In this document: positions 34,301 to 42,886 of the stretch, piece by piece
Layout of the letters: each line of letters opens with the position of its first letter
Numbering within the stretch: position 1 is the first letter of the stretch
Assembly: GCF_012489685.1 (NCBI RefSeq)
Contig: NC_080043.1
Coordinates: 13,324,223-13,388,222, forward strand
Length of the DNA: 64,000 bases
Source of the DNA: Lotus japonicus
Lineage: Eukaryota > Streptophyta > Magnoliopsida > Fabales > Fabaceae
Direction: 5' to 3'
Notes under the pieces: generated by a model
Told to the model about the DNA's origin: nothing
Seen by the model: only the letters and a program-made list of their open reading frames with translations
Database searches by the model: none
Made by a program: the position numbers and the translations under genes

Positions 34301-34732
34301 TGTGATTCAATGATATCCTTTCCATTAGGCTGTTTCCCTGTGCTCAAAAGTCTCTTCATCTTGGGTTGTAAAAATCTGAAATCTATTTCTGTGGCAGAAA
34401 ATGCATCACAGAGTCTCTCTTTTCTTCAAAGTTTATCCATATACACTTGTCCTAATCTGGATTCATTTCCACTAGGTGGACTAATCACTCCTAACCTCAA
34501 CCATTTCCTGGTGTCAAGTTGTCGCAAGCTTAAGTCACTTCCAGAACCAATTAATACTCTATCAGGCCTTCATCAATTGAGTGTTTATGGGTTTCCAAAT
34601 CTGCAAGCTTTTGCACAAGAGGGTCTACCTATCAATTTAAGAATACTTGAAGTCTCCAAATGTGGGAGTTTGTCTGCTCCAGATATCACTAAGTGGGGCT
34701 TGCAGCGGCTTACTTCTCTTACAGAGTTGTGA
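31310..34732 (+). CDS. CC-NBS-LRR resistance protein, premature stop in LRR
   Basis: The second CNL, in the same orientation as and closely similar to the first. The start is set at 31310 because MAMAVVGEAFLSA aligns with the start of its neighbour; an in-frame upstream ATG at 31253 has no counterpart there. All NB-ARC motifs are intact: P-loop GMGGLGKTT (residues 207-215), kinase 2 LLVLDDMWD, GSKIIITTRDE, CGGLPLAA, CFAYCSIFP and an MHD motif (MMHDLINELA). LRRs follow. The frame ends at TGA (34730-34732) after 1,140 codons, but the same frame stays open beyond it to the natural end. The product therefore lacks about 110 C-terminal LRR residues. It could be a dead allele or a truncated receptor that still works. 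Confidence 0.92.
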   Translation: MAMAVVGEAFLSASMEVLLERIVSQEFLFFFRSKQLDVSLLKKLKTTLLSLQAVLNDAEEKQITNPAVKEWLDELRDALYDADDLLDEVNTEALRCKLESGSQSKSQPFSDQVMNFLSSPFKRFSGVINSEVQDLCQRLELFSVQKDILGLKEGVSGRVWHGTPTSSVVDESAIYGRDDDKKILKDYLLSEGDHGCGSKIGVITMVGMGGLGKTTLAKLLYNDHEVEEKFDLKAWAYISKDFDVCRVTKSLLESVSSKPVVTNNLNIMQVELQQSLSNKRFLLVLDDMWDGSYDDWNKLKAIFKSGEVGSKIIITTRDESVALAMQTFLPIHYLRSLHSEDCWSLLAHHAFGPSNCGKQSKLEVIGKEIAKRCGGLPLAAEALGGLLRTKLLEKEWDKVLKSNIWDLPNVKILPALLLSYHYLPAPLKRCFAYCSIFPKNSGLNKKMVVLLWIAEGLVHQPKSDKAMEEIGDEYFDELVSRSLIRRQTVNGKTNFMMHDLINELATIVSSAYCVRYEDPKPREGLERARHLSYNRGKYDCFNKFQALYGSKCLRAFLALPLKHWWSSKYPNLRSHYLSNKLLFDLLPAMRRLRVLSLSHYNNITELPDSLGNLLHLRYLNLSNTKIERLPNAVCKLYNLQTLLLSKCCLLTELPEDMGNLVNLRHLDVSDAKLKEMPAQISKLQNLQTLSTFVVSKKQDGLKVGELRKFHHLQGKLSILKLQNVTDPSDAFQSNLKKIEQIDELALEWDRNATEDSQMERRVLEQLEPSTNLKKLTIQFYGGTSFPNWLGDSSFGNMMYLRISGCGYCWSLPPLGQLLSLKELVISGLKSVKRVGTEFYGSGSPSFQPFPSLEILTFEEMLEWEEWDLIGGTTIEFPSLKRLFLCDCPKLKGNIPNNLPSLVELELSQCPLLKSQAPYEVESSNNRRPSHLGLMMLGLNSLRELTISGIPSLTSFPRDVLPTTLQSLTFLSCENLEFLPHESLQSYTSLEKLQIFNSCDSMISFPLGCFPVLKSLFILGCKNLKSISVAENASQSLSFLQSLSIYTCPNLDSFPLGGLITPNLNHFLVSSCRKLKSLPEPINTLSGLHQLSVYGFPNLQAFAQEGLPINLRILEVSKCGSLSAPDITKWGLQRLTSLTEL

Positions 34733-35065
34733 ATTCGAGGTGATGGTCTTGTCGATGCGCTAATGAAAATGGAAGTGCAATTGCTTCCCACTTCTCTTGT
34801 GTCCCTACGCATCTCCCATCTTTACTATCTAAAATTCTTAGAAGGGAAGTGGCTTCAGCATCTCACCTCTCTTGAAAACCTTGAGATTTCAGACTGTCGC
34901 AAACTTGAATCCTTACCAGAAGACGGTCTGCCTTCCTCTCTTTCAGTTCTGACTATCAAGCGCTGCCTGTTACTGGAAGCAAGTTTCCAGAGAAATGGAG
35001 GGAAAGAGTGGCCTAATATTGCTCACATTCCATGCATAATTATCAATAACAAAGTAATAATATGA
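34733..35065 (+). pseudogene. C-terminal LRR part of CNL gene 2 beyond the stop
   Basis: Reading on in the same frame after the TGA gives 110 codons and a stop. They contain LPTSLVSL, LQHLTSLENLEI, LPSSLSVLTIKRC and the C-terminal HIPCIIIN, which match the last LRRs of CNL gene 1 position for position. The tail is undamaged, so the nonsense change is recent or tolerated. Confidence 0.9.
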
Positions 35066-36255
35066 ATGTCCTGGTGAGTGGTCTAATGCTCCTTCATGTT
35101 TGCTTTCTACTATCACATTACTGGTGTTTTCAGTTCCCAGCTTGGTAGCTCTCTGTTATGGGACCATTTGCAGCACTACTTTTTCCTTCTATTCTACCTT
35201 GTGCTGTATCCACTCCCAAATACTGTCCCTATTCATGGCATTATATGTTATACATTATTTCTTACTCATAAAACTGTAAATGTTGATTCTATGATCACAA
35301 AATTTCATTGCCTCCCTCATCCTTTTTGTGCTTCCCTTTACACCAAGCTTCATTTATTCATTGTATCTGATTTATCTTGACAAACTCTTCCCAAATTTCA
35401 ATTGTTATATCACTTTTCTAATCTACATTTAGAAGTTTTGGGGTATGAAGATTTTTTTTTTGTCATTTTTCCTATTAAGCAGTAAGCACAGCTGCACAGA
35501 AAGAACTTTGCAATTCTCTAAAAGCATCATAATTTGTACAATAAGATGATATAATCAGTCACATGTAATCAGTAACAAAAATATTTGCGCATGCTAAAAC
35601 CTTGATTTTCATAACTTGGTCATTTTTAAGGTGTACTTAGATGAAGTGTTATGAGTTGGACTGTATCCGTGCCAAAGATGCAAACTGTGTTCTCAATTTA
35701 TGAACCGGCTAATTATCATGATGAAATTTTCCATATATTTGACAGGAAGAATAGGAACCAGACATCCAGAGCTTGCATCCAAGGAAGGTGGTCCTGTAAC
35801 ATTTGTGCAGTTTCTCTTTCATGGAACATTTGTACCTGAAGTTTAAGCGCAGACTGGCTCTTGTGTGCTTTCTAACAAATTGTAGAGTACTTGAGTTCAT
35901 ATTACTCCATAGAAGAACAAGAGTTAGTAATTGACAGAGTTATCTACAGAAAGCTTTCAGCCTATTGTGAAATGGATTTAAGATCAAAAGGTTGCTATGT
36001 CTGTAACTTTATTACTCTATTATCTTTATTCTGCTAATATTAAATTTTTTGTTTTCAGTCACTACTCACTACATAGTAAATGTGTAACACCTTTGACTTA
36101 AATTTTCATTTAGTAAATGTGGATCATATGTTAAATCTAGTTTATGGTGGTGACTATGGACTAGTTCTAAAACTGCAATAATTCCGTTGTCTGCTAAAAC
36201 AGGACTGAATGGACAGGATCAGAAAAATCAACCAAGTCAGTTAAGAATCTGGATG
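35066..36255. other. 3' flank of CNL gene 2, intergenic
   Basis: No supported gene. Short open frames (35096-35380 and 35651-35839) show no family features. Confidence 0.45.
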
Positions 36256-36260
36256 ATTTA

Positions 36261-37471
36261 TGTAAGATCAAGTTTTGATCTAGTAGTACAACTCTATGTT
36301 TTGATGATTACAAGTTAACCTTTTGATATGAACAATTGTGGTACTCTAACGTGTTTTTCTGAGTGTGCTATTTACAGGCTCTGACCTCAACTCAATCTCA
36401 CACAAATCAGAAGCACTGTGTATAAAGGGTAACCCAAGCAACGCTTTCGCATTCACCATGTTCAGTATGAACAGTGGAAAAGCTTCAGAAGTTCTGAAGC
36501 TATACAAACTCTGATGTGGACTCAGTCGCTAGAAGCTCTGAAGATCCAGAAGTTCTGATAACCAAGAAACACTGAAGGTTCAGATGTTCTGATGGTGTAG
36601 AAAACTCTGAAGATCCAGAAGCTGAATAGTGGAAACTCTGAAGTCCAGAAGCAAGAAACTCTGAAGGCCATGTTCTTCCCTCTGAGTTCAGAATCAGAAG
36701 ATACTATGGTCAGAGGATCTGTGCTTTCCCTCTGACTCTGATCAACCGGCTTCACAAGTTCCAATATGAAGTATTCCCCTGATCAGAAGTCTCCTAGGTT
36801 AAAAGGTCAAGTCGCTATCCAAGTACAAAAGCAAGTGTACCTTCCTGACGACCTACCTAACGTTCTCAGCCACAGCAGAAGCTGGATTTTCCAGAACTGC
36901 CCTCCAACGGTAGCATTTCCCATGCAACGCTCAACCCTAATCCTTGGAGTATATATAGAGGCTGAAGATTGAAAGAAGCGGCTAAGAAAAAGAAATACAC
37001 ACGCGCAAGACATATTCAAAATATTCTAAGCTTTCTTTCATCTGAAATTCATTGAGTTTACAATTAGCTTTTTAGAAGCAAATCTCTTGTAAACAATTCT
37101 TTGATAAACAGTTTGTTTAGTTCCTTTAGGAGATCAAGGTTGATCGGATCCTAGAGAAGACTAAGAGAGTGAATCTTAGTGTGAGCTAAGTCAGTGTAAT
37201 TGTTAGTCACTTGTAGGTTTCAAGTGCAGTTGTAACTCTTACCTGATTAGTGGATTGCCTTCATTCTAAGAAGGAAGAAATCACCTTAACGGGTGGACTG
37301 GAGTAGCTTGAGTGATTTATCAAGTGAACCAGGATAAAATCCTTGTGTGCTTTTCTATCTCTTATCTTTAGCACTTAAGTTCTCGAAAGATTTGTCAAAA
37401 TCTTTAAGGTGGAAGTTTTGTTCTGAAAACGTTATTCAAACCCCCCCTTTCTACCGTTTTTCATACCTTCA
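36261..37471 (+). repeat. 5' LTR of SIRE-like element
   Basis: 1,211 bp, same length as the 3' copy. A TATA box TATATATAG lies at about 36950-36958. The tail contains a run of seven C before the terminal CCTTCA. Confidence 0.95.
36950..36958 (+). promoter_or_regulatory. TATA box in 5' LTR
   Basis: TATATATAG about 690 bp into the LTR, preceded by a G/C-richer region. It is identical in the 3' LTR near 47831, where it could drive readout into the sequence right of the element. Confidence 0.65.
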
Positions 37472-37473
37472 AT

Positions 37474-37485
37474 TGGTATCAGAGC
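37474..37485 (+). other. primer-binding site (initiator Met-tRNA)
   Basis: TGGTATCAGAGC two bases after the 5' LTR, complementary to the 3' end of plant initiator Met-tRNA. Confidence 0.92.
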
Positions 37486-37543
37486 GCAAGTTCTGATTAC
37501 CACACCTAACAGTGTTCAGTGATCCGGGCCGGTGTGAAAAACA

Positions 37544-38215
37544 ATGGCTGCCACCACCAGTGAAACTCAAAGAGATGGTTACAACGCAAAGCCTCCTATG
37601 TTCGATGGTCAAAGGTTCGAATATTGGAAAGATAGACTGGAAAGTTTCTTTCTGGGTTTCGATGCAGATCTCTGGGATATTATTGTGGATGGCTATGAGC
37701 GTCCAGTTGATGCAGATGGTAAGAAGATCCCAAGGTCAGAGATGACTGCAGATCAAAAGAAGCTGTACTCACAACATCACAAAGCAAGAGCAATTCTTCT
37801 AAGTGCTATTTCCTATGAGGAGTACCAGAAGATTACAGATCGTGAGTTTGCTAAAGGCATTTTTGAATCTCTGAAGATGTCTCATGAAGGAAACAAGAAA
37901 GTCAAAGAATCAAAGGCATTGTCTTTGATCCAAAAGTATGAATCCTTCATCATGGAGCCAAATGAGTCCATTGAAGAAATGTTCTCCAGATTTCAATTGC
38001 TTGTAGCTGGCATACGACCTCTCAACAAGAGCTACACAACAAAAGATCATGTCATAAGGGTCATCAGGTGTCTTCCTGAAAGTTGGATGCCTTTGGTGAC
38101 TTCAATAGAGCTCACGAGAGACGTTGAGAATATGAGTTTAGAAGAACTCATCAGCATTTTGAAATGCCATGAGCTGAAACGCTCAGAGATGCAAGATCTG
38201 AGGAAAAATCCATAG
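37544..38215 (+). CDS. gag (UBN2-type) N-terminal part
   Basis: 223 codons from ATG 37544. The fold is the copia capsid type: FDGQRFEYWKDRLESFF near the start, then KARAILLSAIS, IFESLKMSHEG and a YESFIMEPNESIEEMFSRF segment. The frame ends at TAG 38213-38215, but the gag sequence continues in another frame at once (EKSIALK before the next ORF), so a single-base indel near the A-run at 38204-38208 splits gag from the rest of the polyprotein. Confidence 0.9.
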   Translation: MAATTSETQRDGYNAKPPMFDGQRFEYWKDRLESFFLGFDADLWDIIVDGYERPVDADGKKIPRSEMTADQKKLYSQHHKARAILLSAISYEEYQKITDREFAKGIFESLKMSHEGNKKVKESKALSLIQKYESFIMEPNESIEEMFSRFQLLVAGIRPLNKSYTTKDHVIRVIRCLPESWMPLVTSIELTRDVENMSLEELISILKCHELKRSEMQDLRKNP

Positions 38216-38217
38216 CC

Positions 38218-41172
38218 TTGAAATCCAAATCTGAAAAGGCTAAGGTTGAGAAGTCAAAGGCTCTTCAAGCTGAAAAAGAAGAATCTGAAGAAGCATCAGA
38301 AGATTCTGATGAAGATGAGCTGACTCTGATCTCCAAGAGACTCAACCGCATCTGGAAGCACAGGCAGAGCAAGTTCAAAGGCTCTGGAAAGGCAAAAGGA
38401 AAGTATGAGTCCTCAGGCCAGAAGAAGTCTTCAATCAAGGAAGTCACATGTTTTGAGTGCAAAGAATCTGGGCACTACAAAAGTGATTGTCCAAAGTTGA
38501 AGAAAGACAAGAAGCCAAAGAAGCACTTCAAGACGAAGAAGAGTCTGATGGTGACATTTGATGAATCAGAGTCAGAGGATGTTGACTCTGATGGTGAAGT
38601 CCAAGGACTCATGGCAATTGTCAAAGACAAGGAAGCAGAGTCAAAGGAAGCTGTTGACTCTGACTCAGAATCAGAAGGAGATCCTAACTCAGACGATGAA
38701 AATGAGGTATTTGCTTCTTTCTCTACCTCTGAACTGAAACATGCTTTGTCTGATATCATGGATAAGTATAACTCTTTATTGTCTAAGCATAAAAAGTTGA
38801 AAAAGAACTTATCTGCTGTCTCCAAGACTCCTTCTGAACATGAGAAAATTATTTCTGATTTGAAAAATGAAAATCATGCTTTGGTAAATTCTAACTCTGT
38901 GCTTAAGAACCAGATTGCTAAGTTAGAAGAAATTGTTGCCTGTGATGCCTCTGATTGTAGAAATGAATCTAAGTATGAAAAGTCTTTTCAAAGATTCCTA
39001 GCTAAAAGCGTGGATAGAAGCTTAATGGCTTCAATGATCTATGGCGTAAGCAGAAATGGAATGCATGGCATTGGCTATTCTAAACCAATTAGAAATGAGC
39101 CTTCTGTGTCTAAAGCTAAATCCTTGTATGAATGCTTTGTTCCCTCTGGTACCATATTGCCTGATCCTGTACCTGCTAAAATTGCTAAAAACCCTCTTAA
39201 AAAGGGATCTTTCTCTATGACTAAATATCATGCAAATATTCCTTTAAAATATTATGTTGAGACACCCAAGGTGATCAGAACCTCTGGGGTAACTAACAAA
39301 AGAGGACCCAGAAAGTGGGTACCTAAGGACAAGATTATCTATGTTGCAGATATCCTTGATAGCTCCACTGAAACACCAATCATGGTATCTGGACAGTGGA
39401 TGCTCGCGTCACATGACGGGAGAAAACGTATGTTCCGAGAGCTGAAACTTAAGCCTGGAGGCGAAGTTGGCTTCGAAGGAAATGAAAAGGGTAAAATTGT
39501 TGGTACTGGTACTATTTGTGTAGATAGTAGTTCATGCATTGATAATGTTTTATTGGTAGACGGCTTAACACATAACTTATTGTCTATAAGTCAATTAGCT
39601 GACAAGGGTTATGATGTTATATTCAATCAAAAGTCCTGCCGGGCTGTAAGTCAGATCGATGGCTCCGTTCTGTTTAACAGCAAGAGGAAGAACAACATTT
39701 ATAAGATCAGATTATCTGAGTTGGAGGCTCAGAATGTGAAGTGCCTTCTGTCTGTTGATGAAGAGCAGTGGGTATGGCATAGACGGTTAGGGCATGCCAG
39801 TATGAGAAAGATTTCTCAGCTGAGCAAGCTAAATCTTGTCAGGGGCTTACCCAATCTGAAGTTCGCTTCAGACGCTCTTTGTGAAGCATGTCAGAAAGGC
39901 AAATTCACAAAAGTCCCTTTCAAGGCAAAGAATGTTGTCTCAACCTCAAGGCCGTTAGAACTTCTGCATATCGACCTGTTTGGACCAGTGAAAACTGAGT
40001 CTATAGGTGGCAAGAGATATGGGATGGTTATCGTTGATGACTATAGCCGCTGGACATGGGTAAAGTTTCTAACCCGCAAGGATGAGTCTCATGCTGTGTT
40101 CTCTACCTTCATTGCTCAAGTGCAAAACGAGAAGGCTTGTAGGATTGTGCGTGTCAGAAGTGACCATGGTGGAGAGTTTGAGAATGACAAGTTTGAGAGT
40201 CTGTTTGATTCCTATGGAATTGCACATGATTTCTCTTGTCCCAGAACTCCTCAACAAAATGGTGTTGTTGAGAGGAAGAACAGAACTCTTCAGGAGATGG
40301 CTAGAACCATGCTCCAAGAAACTGGCATGGCTAAGCACTTTTGGGCAGAGGCAGTAAATACAGCATGTTACATTCAGAACAGAATCTCTGTGAGACCAAT
40401 TCTGAATAAGACTCCTTATGAATTGTGGAAGAACATAAAACCCAACATTTCTTATTTTCATCCTTTTGGCTGTGTTTGTTATGTTCTCAATACTAAGGAT
40501 AGATTGCATAAATTTGATGCTAAGTCTTCTAAGTATCTATTACTTGGTTATTCTGATAGATCTAAAGGTTTTAGATTTTATAATACTGATGCCAAGACTA
40601 TTGAAGAATCTATTCATGTTAGATTTGATGATAAGCTTGACTCTGACCAGTCAAAGCTAGTTGAAAAGTTTGCAGATTTAAGCATTAATGTTTCTGACAA
40701 AGGCAAAGCTCCAGAGGAAGTTGAGCCAGAGGAAGATGAACCAGAGGAAGAAGCTGGTCCCTCTAACTCACAAACTCTGAAGAAGAGCAGAATCACTGCA
40801 GCTCACCCTAAGGAATTGATTCTGGGCAACAAAGATGAACCAGTCAGAACCAGATCTGCCTTCAGACCCTCTGAAGAGACCTTGCTGAGTCTGAAAGGAT
40901 TGGTGTCCTTAATTGAACCCAAGTCCATAGATGAAGCTCTTCAGGACAAGGATTGGATTCTGGCCATGGAAGAAGAATTGAATCAATTTTCCAAGAACGA
41001 TGTTTGGAGCTTAGTGAAGAAGCCTGAGAATGTTCATGTTATTGGAACGAAATGGGTATTCAGAAACAAGCTAAATGAGAAAGGAGAAGTAGTCAGAAAC
41101 AAGGCAAGGCTAGTTGCTCAAGGCTACAGCCAGCAGGAAGGAATAGACACACTGAAACATTTGCTCCGGTAG
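38218..41172 (+). CDS. gag C-terminus, protease, integrase and RT start
   Basis: Open for about 984 codons. An acidic Lys/Glu-rich region is followed by a CCHC zinc knuckle (C78, C81, H86, C91 of this frame). The protease region starts about 39340. Its catalytic Asp-Ser-Gly triplet is encoded near 39393-39401 but one frame away, between two compensating indels. Next come the integrase zinc motif (HRRLGH, CEAC) at about 39776-39890 and the catalytic core (IDLFGP near 39968, SDHGGEF near 40157, Glu in NGVVERKNR near 40260), then the reverse transcriptase N-terminus (WVFRNKLNEKGEV). The frame ends at TAG 41170, where a missing base near 41149 moves RT to another frame. Confidence 0.9.
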   Translation: MKSKSEKAKVEKSKALQAEKEESEEASEDSDEDELTLISKRLNRIWKHRQSKFKGSGKAKGKYESSGQKKSSIKEVTCFECKESGHYKSDCPKLKKDKKPKKHFKTKKSLMVTFDESESEDVDSDGEVQGLMAIVKDKEAESKEAVDSDSESEGDPNSDDENEVFASFSTSELKHALSDIMDKYNSLLSKHKKLKKNLSAVSKTPSEHEKIISDLKNENHALVNSNSVLKNQIAKLEEIVACDASDCRNESKYEKSFQRFLAKSVDRSLMASMIYGVSRNGMHGIGYSKPIRNEPSVSKAKSLYECFVPSGTILPDPVPAKIAKNPLKKGSFSMTKYHANIPLKYYVETPKVIRTSGVTNKRGPRKWVPKDKIIYVADILDSSTETPIMVSGQWMLASHDGRKRMFRELKLKPGGEVGFEGNEKGKIVGTGTICVDSSSCIDNVLLVDGLTHNLLSISQLADKGYDVIFNQKSCRAVSQIDGSVLFNSKRKNNIYKIRLSELEAQNVKCLLSVDEEQWVWHRRLGHASMRKISQLSKLNLVRGLPNLKFASDALCEACQKGKFTKVPFKAKNVVSTSRPLELLHIDLFGPVKTESIGGKRYGMVIVDDYSRWTWVKFLTRKDESHAVFSTFIAQVQNEKACRIVRVRSDHGGEFENDKFESLFDSYGIAHDFSCPRTPQQNGVVERKNRTLQEMARTMLQETGMAKHFWAEAVNTACYIQNRISVRPILNKTPYELWKNIKPNISYFHPFGCVCYVLNTKDRLHKFDAKSSKYLLLGYSDRSKGFRFYNTDAKTIEESIHVRFDDKLDSDQSKLVEKFADLSINVSDKGKAPEEVEPEEDEPEEEAGPSNSQTLKKSRITAAHPKELILGNKDEPVRTRSAFRPSEETLLSLKGLVSLIEPKSIDEALQDKDWILAMEEELNQFSKNDVWSLVKKPENVHVIGTKWVFRNKLNEKGEVVRNKARLVAQGYSQQEGIDTLKHLLR

Positions 41173-42443
41173 CAAGACTGGAGGCAATTAGACTGTTGAT
41201 CTCCTTCTCAGTAAATCACAACATAGTTCTACATCAGATGGACGTAAAGAGTGCCTTCCTAAATGGTTATATCTCAGAGGAAGTCTATGTTCATCAACCC
41301 CCAGGTTTTGAAGATGAAAAGAAACCAGACCATGTGTTCAAATTGAAGAAATCACTCTACGGTCTGAAGCAAGCTCCCAGAGCATGGTATGAGAGACTTA
41401 GCTCATTCCTTCTGGAGAATGAGTTTGTAAGGGGTAAAGTAGATACAACTCTTTTTTGCAAGACTTATAAAGATGATATCTTAATTGTGCAAATTTATGT
41501 TGATGATATTATATTTGGTTCTGCTAATCAATCTCTATGCAAAGAATTTTCTGAGATGATGCAGGCTGAATTTGAGATGAGTATGATGGGAGAATTAAAG
41601 TACTTTCTGGGAATACAAGTTGATCAAACACCAGAAGGAACATATATCCATCAGAGCAAGTACACTAAAGAACTTCTGAAGAAGTTCAATATGCTGGAAT
41701 CTACAGTGGCCAAGACTCCAATGCATCCTACATGCATTTTGGAGAAAGAAGATAAAAGTGGTAAAGTATGTCAGAAGCTCTATCGTGGAATGATAGGTTC
41801 ACTTCTATACTTAACTGCATCTAGGCCAGACATATTATTTAGTGTTCACTTATGTGCTCGTTTCCAATCAGATCCAAGGGAAACCCACTTAACTGCTGTT
41901 AAGAGGATCCTAAGGTATCTGAAAGGCACCACTAACCTTGGCTTGATGTATAAGAAAACATCAGAGTATAAGCTTTCAGGTTATTGTGATGCTGATTATG
42001 CTGGAGATAGAACAGAGAGAAAAAGTACTTCTGGAAATTGTCAATTTCTGGGAAGCAATCTAGTCTCATGGGCAAGCAAGAGGCAATCAACCATTGCACT
42101 ATCAACTGCAGAGGCAGAATATATCTCAGCAGCAATATGCAGCACTCAGATGCTCTGGATGAAACATCAGCTGGAGGATTATCAGATCCTTGAGAGCAAT
42201 ATCCCAATCTATTGTGATAACACTGCTGCAATCTCATTGAGTAAGAATCCTATCTTGCATTCAAGGGCAAAGCACATTGAGGTAAAGTATCACTTTATTA
42301 GAGATTATGTACAGAAGGGCGTACTTCTTCTGAAGTTTGTTGATACTGACCATCAATGGGCAGATATCTTTACAAAGCCCTTAGCAGAGGATAGATTTAA
42401 TTTTATTCTGAAAAATCTAAACATGGACTTTTGTCCAGAGTGA
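41151..42443 (+). CDS. reverse transcriptase and RNase H part of pol
   Basis: This frame continues RT directly after the frameshift. It shows the palm motifs MDVKSAFLNG (about 41238) and YVDDIIFGS (about 41497), then the RNase H domain with YCDADYAGD (about 41984), TAEAEYI and the terminal ADIFTKPL. All RT and RNase H catalytic Asp residues are present. No start codon belongs to it, as it was part of one gag-pol frame. Confidence 0.93.
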   Translation, partial: TETFAPVARLEAIRLLISFSVNHNIVLHQMDVKSAFLNGYISEEVYVHQPPGFEDEKKPDHVFKLKKSLYGLKQAPRAWYERLSSFLLENEFVRGKVDTTLFCKTYKDDILIVQIYVDDIIFGSANQSLCKEFSEMMQAEFEMSMMGELKYFLGIQVDQTPEGTYIHQSKYTKELLKKFNMLESTVAKTPMHPTCILEKEDKSGKVCQKLYRGMIGSLLYLTASRPDILFSVHLCARFQSDPRETHLTAVKRILRYLKGTTNLGLMYKKTSEYKLSGYCDADYAGDRTERKSTSGNCQFLGSNLVSWASKRQSTIALSTAEAEYISAAICSTQMLWMKHQLEDYQILESNIPIYCDNTAAISLSKNPILHSRAKHIEVKYHFIRDYVQKGVLLLKFVDTDHQWADIFTKPLAEDRFNFILKNLNMDFCPE

Positions 42444-42886
42444 AGATGGATCAGAACCTCTGACTATGATACTTCTTGATCAGAAGATGTCTAGTCCAGA
42501 AGGTAACTCAATCAGAGTGTGTGTGCCCACTGGTACTGACTCTGAAGCTGAGACAACAACACGTGTGTCAGAATTTCTGATGCATAATTCCTTGTGCCCG
42601 TGTGACAGTCTGTTATGATTGCGTGTAGATATGCTTATCTCCTGTGTGTGATTGTGTATTTTACTGTTACTATCTATCTTTAATTTTCAACCGTTGATCT
42701 TAAAGTGCTTTTTGAATCAACAACGGTTATTTGATAAAACCCACTATACACACACGTTCTCGTTCACTTCCGGTTTTCACTCTCGCACTCTCTGCTTTTC
42801 AAAACCGCCTCTTTCTTGATTTCTCTCTCGATCTCTCTTCATCCTTCAAACTTCATCTTCTACCTCAAACCTTCAACCTCTTCAAA

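Noticed and set aside
36522..36764. 80-codon minus-strand frame repeated at 47403-47645
   Set aside because: It lies inside the two LTRs, so the duplication is explained by the LTRs. No start context or family match.
38475..38825. Long antisense open frame over gag of the SIRE-like element
   Set aside because: It mirrors the acidic Ser/Asp/Glu codons of the sense frame, with Ser-rich low complexity, and has no promoter or start context. It is a shadow of gag.
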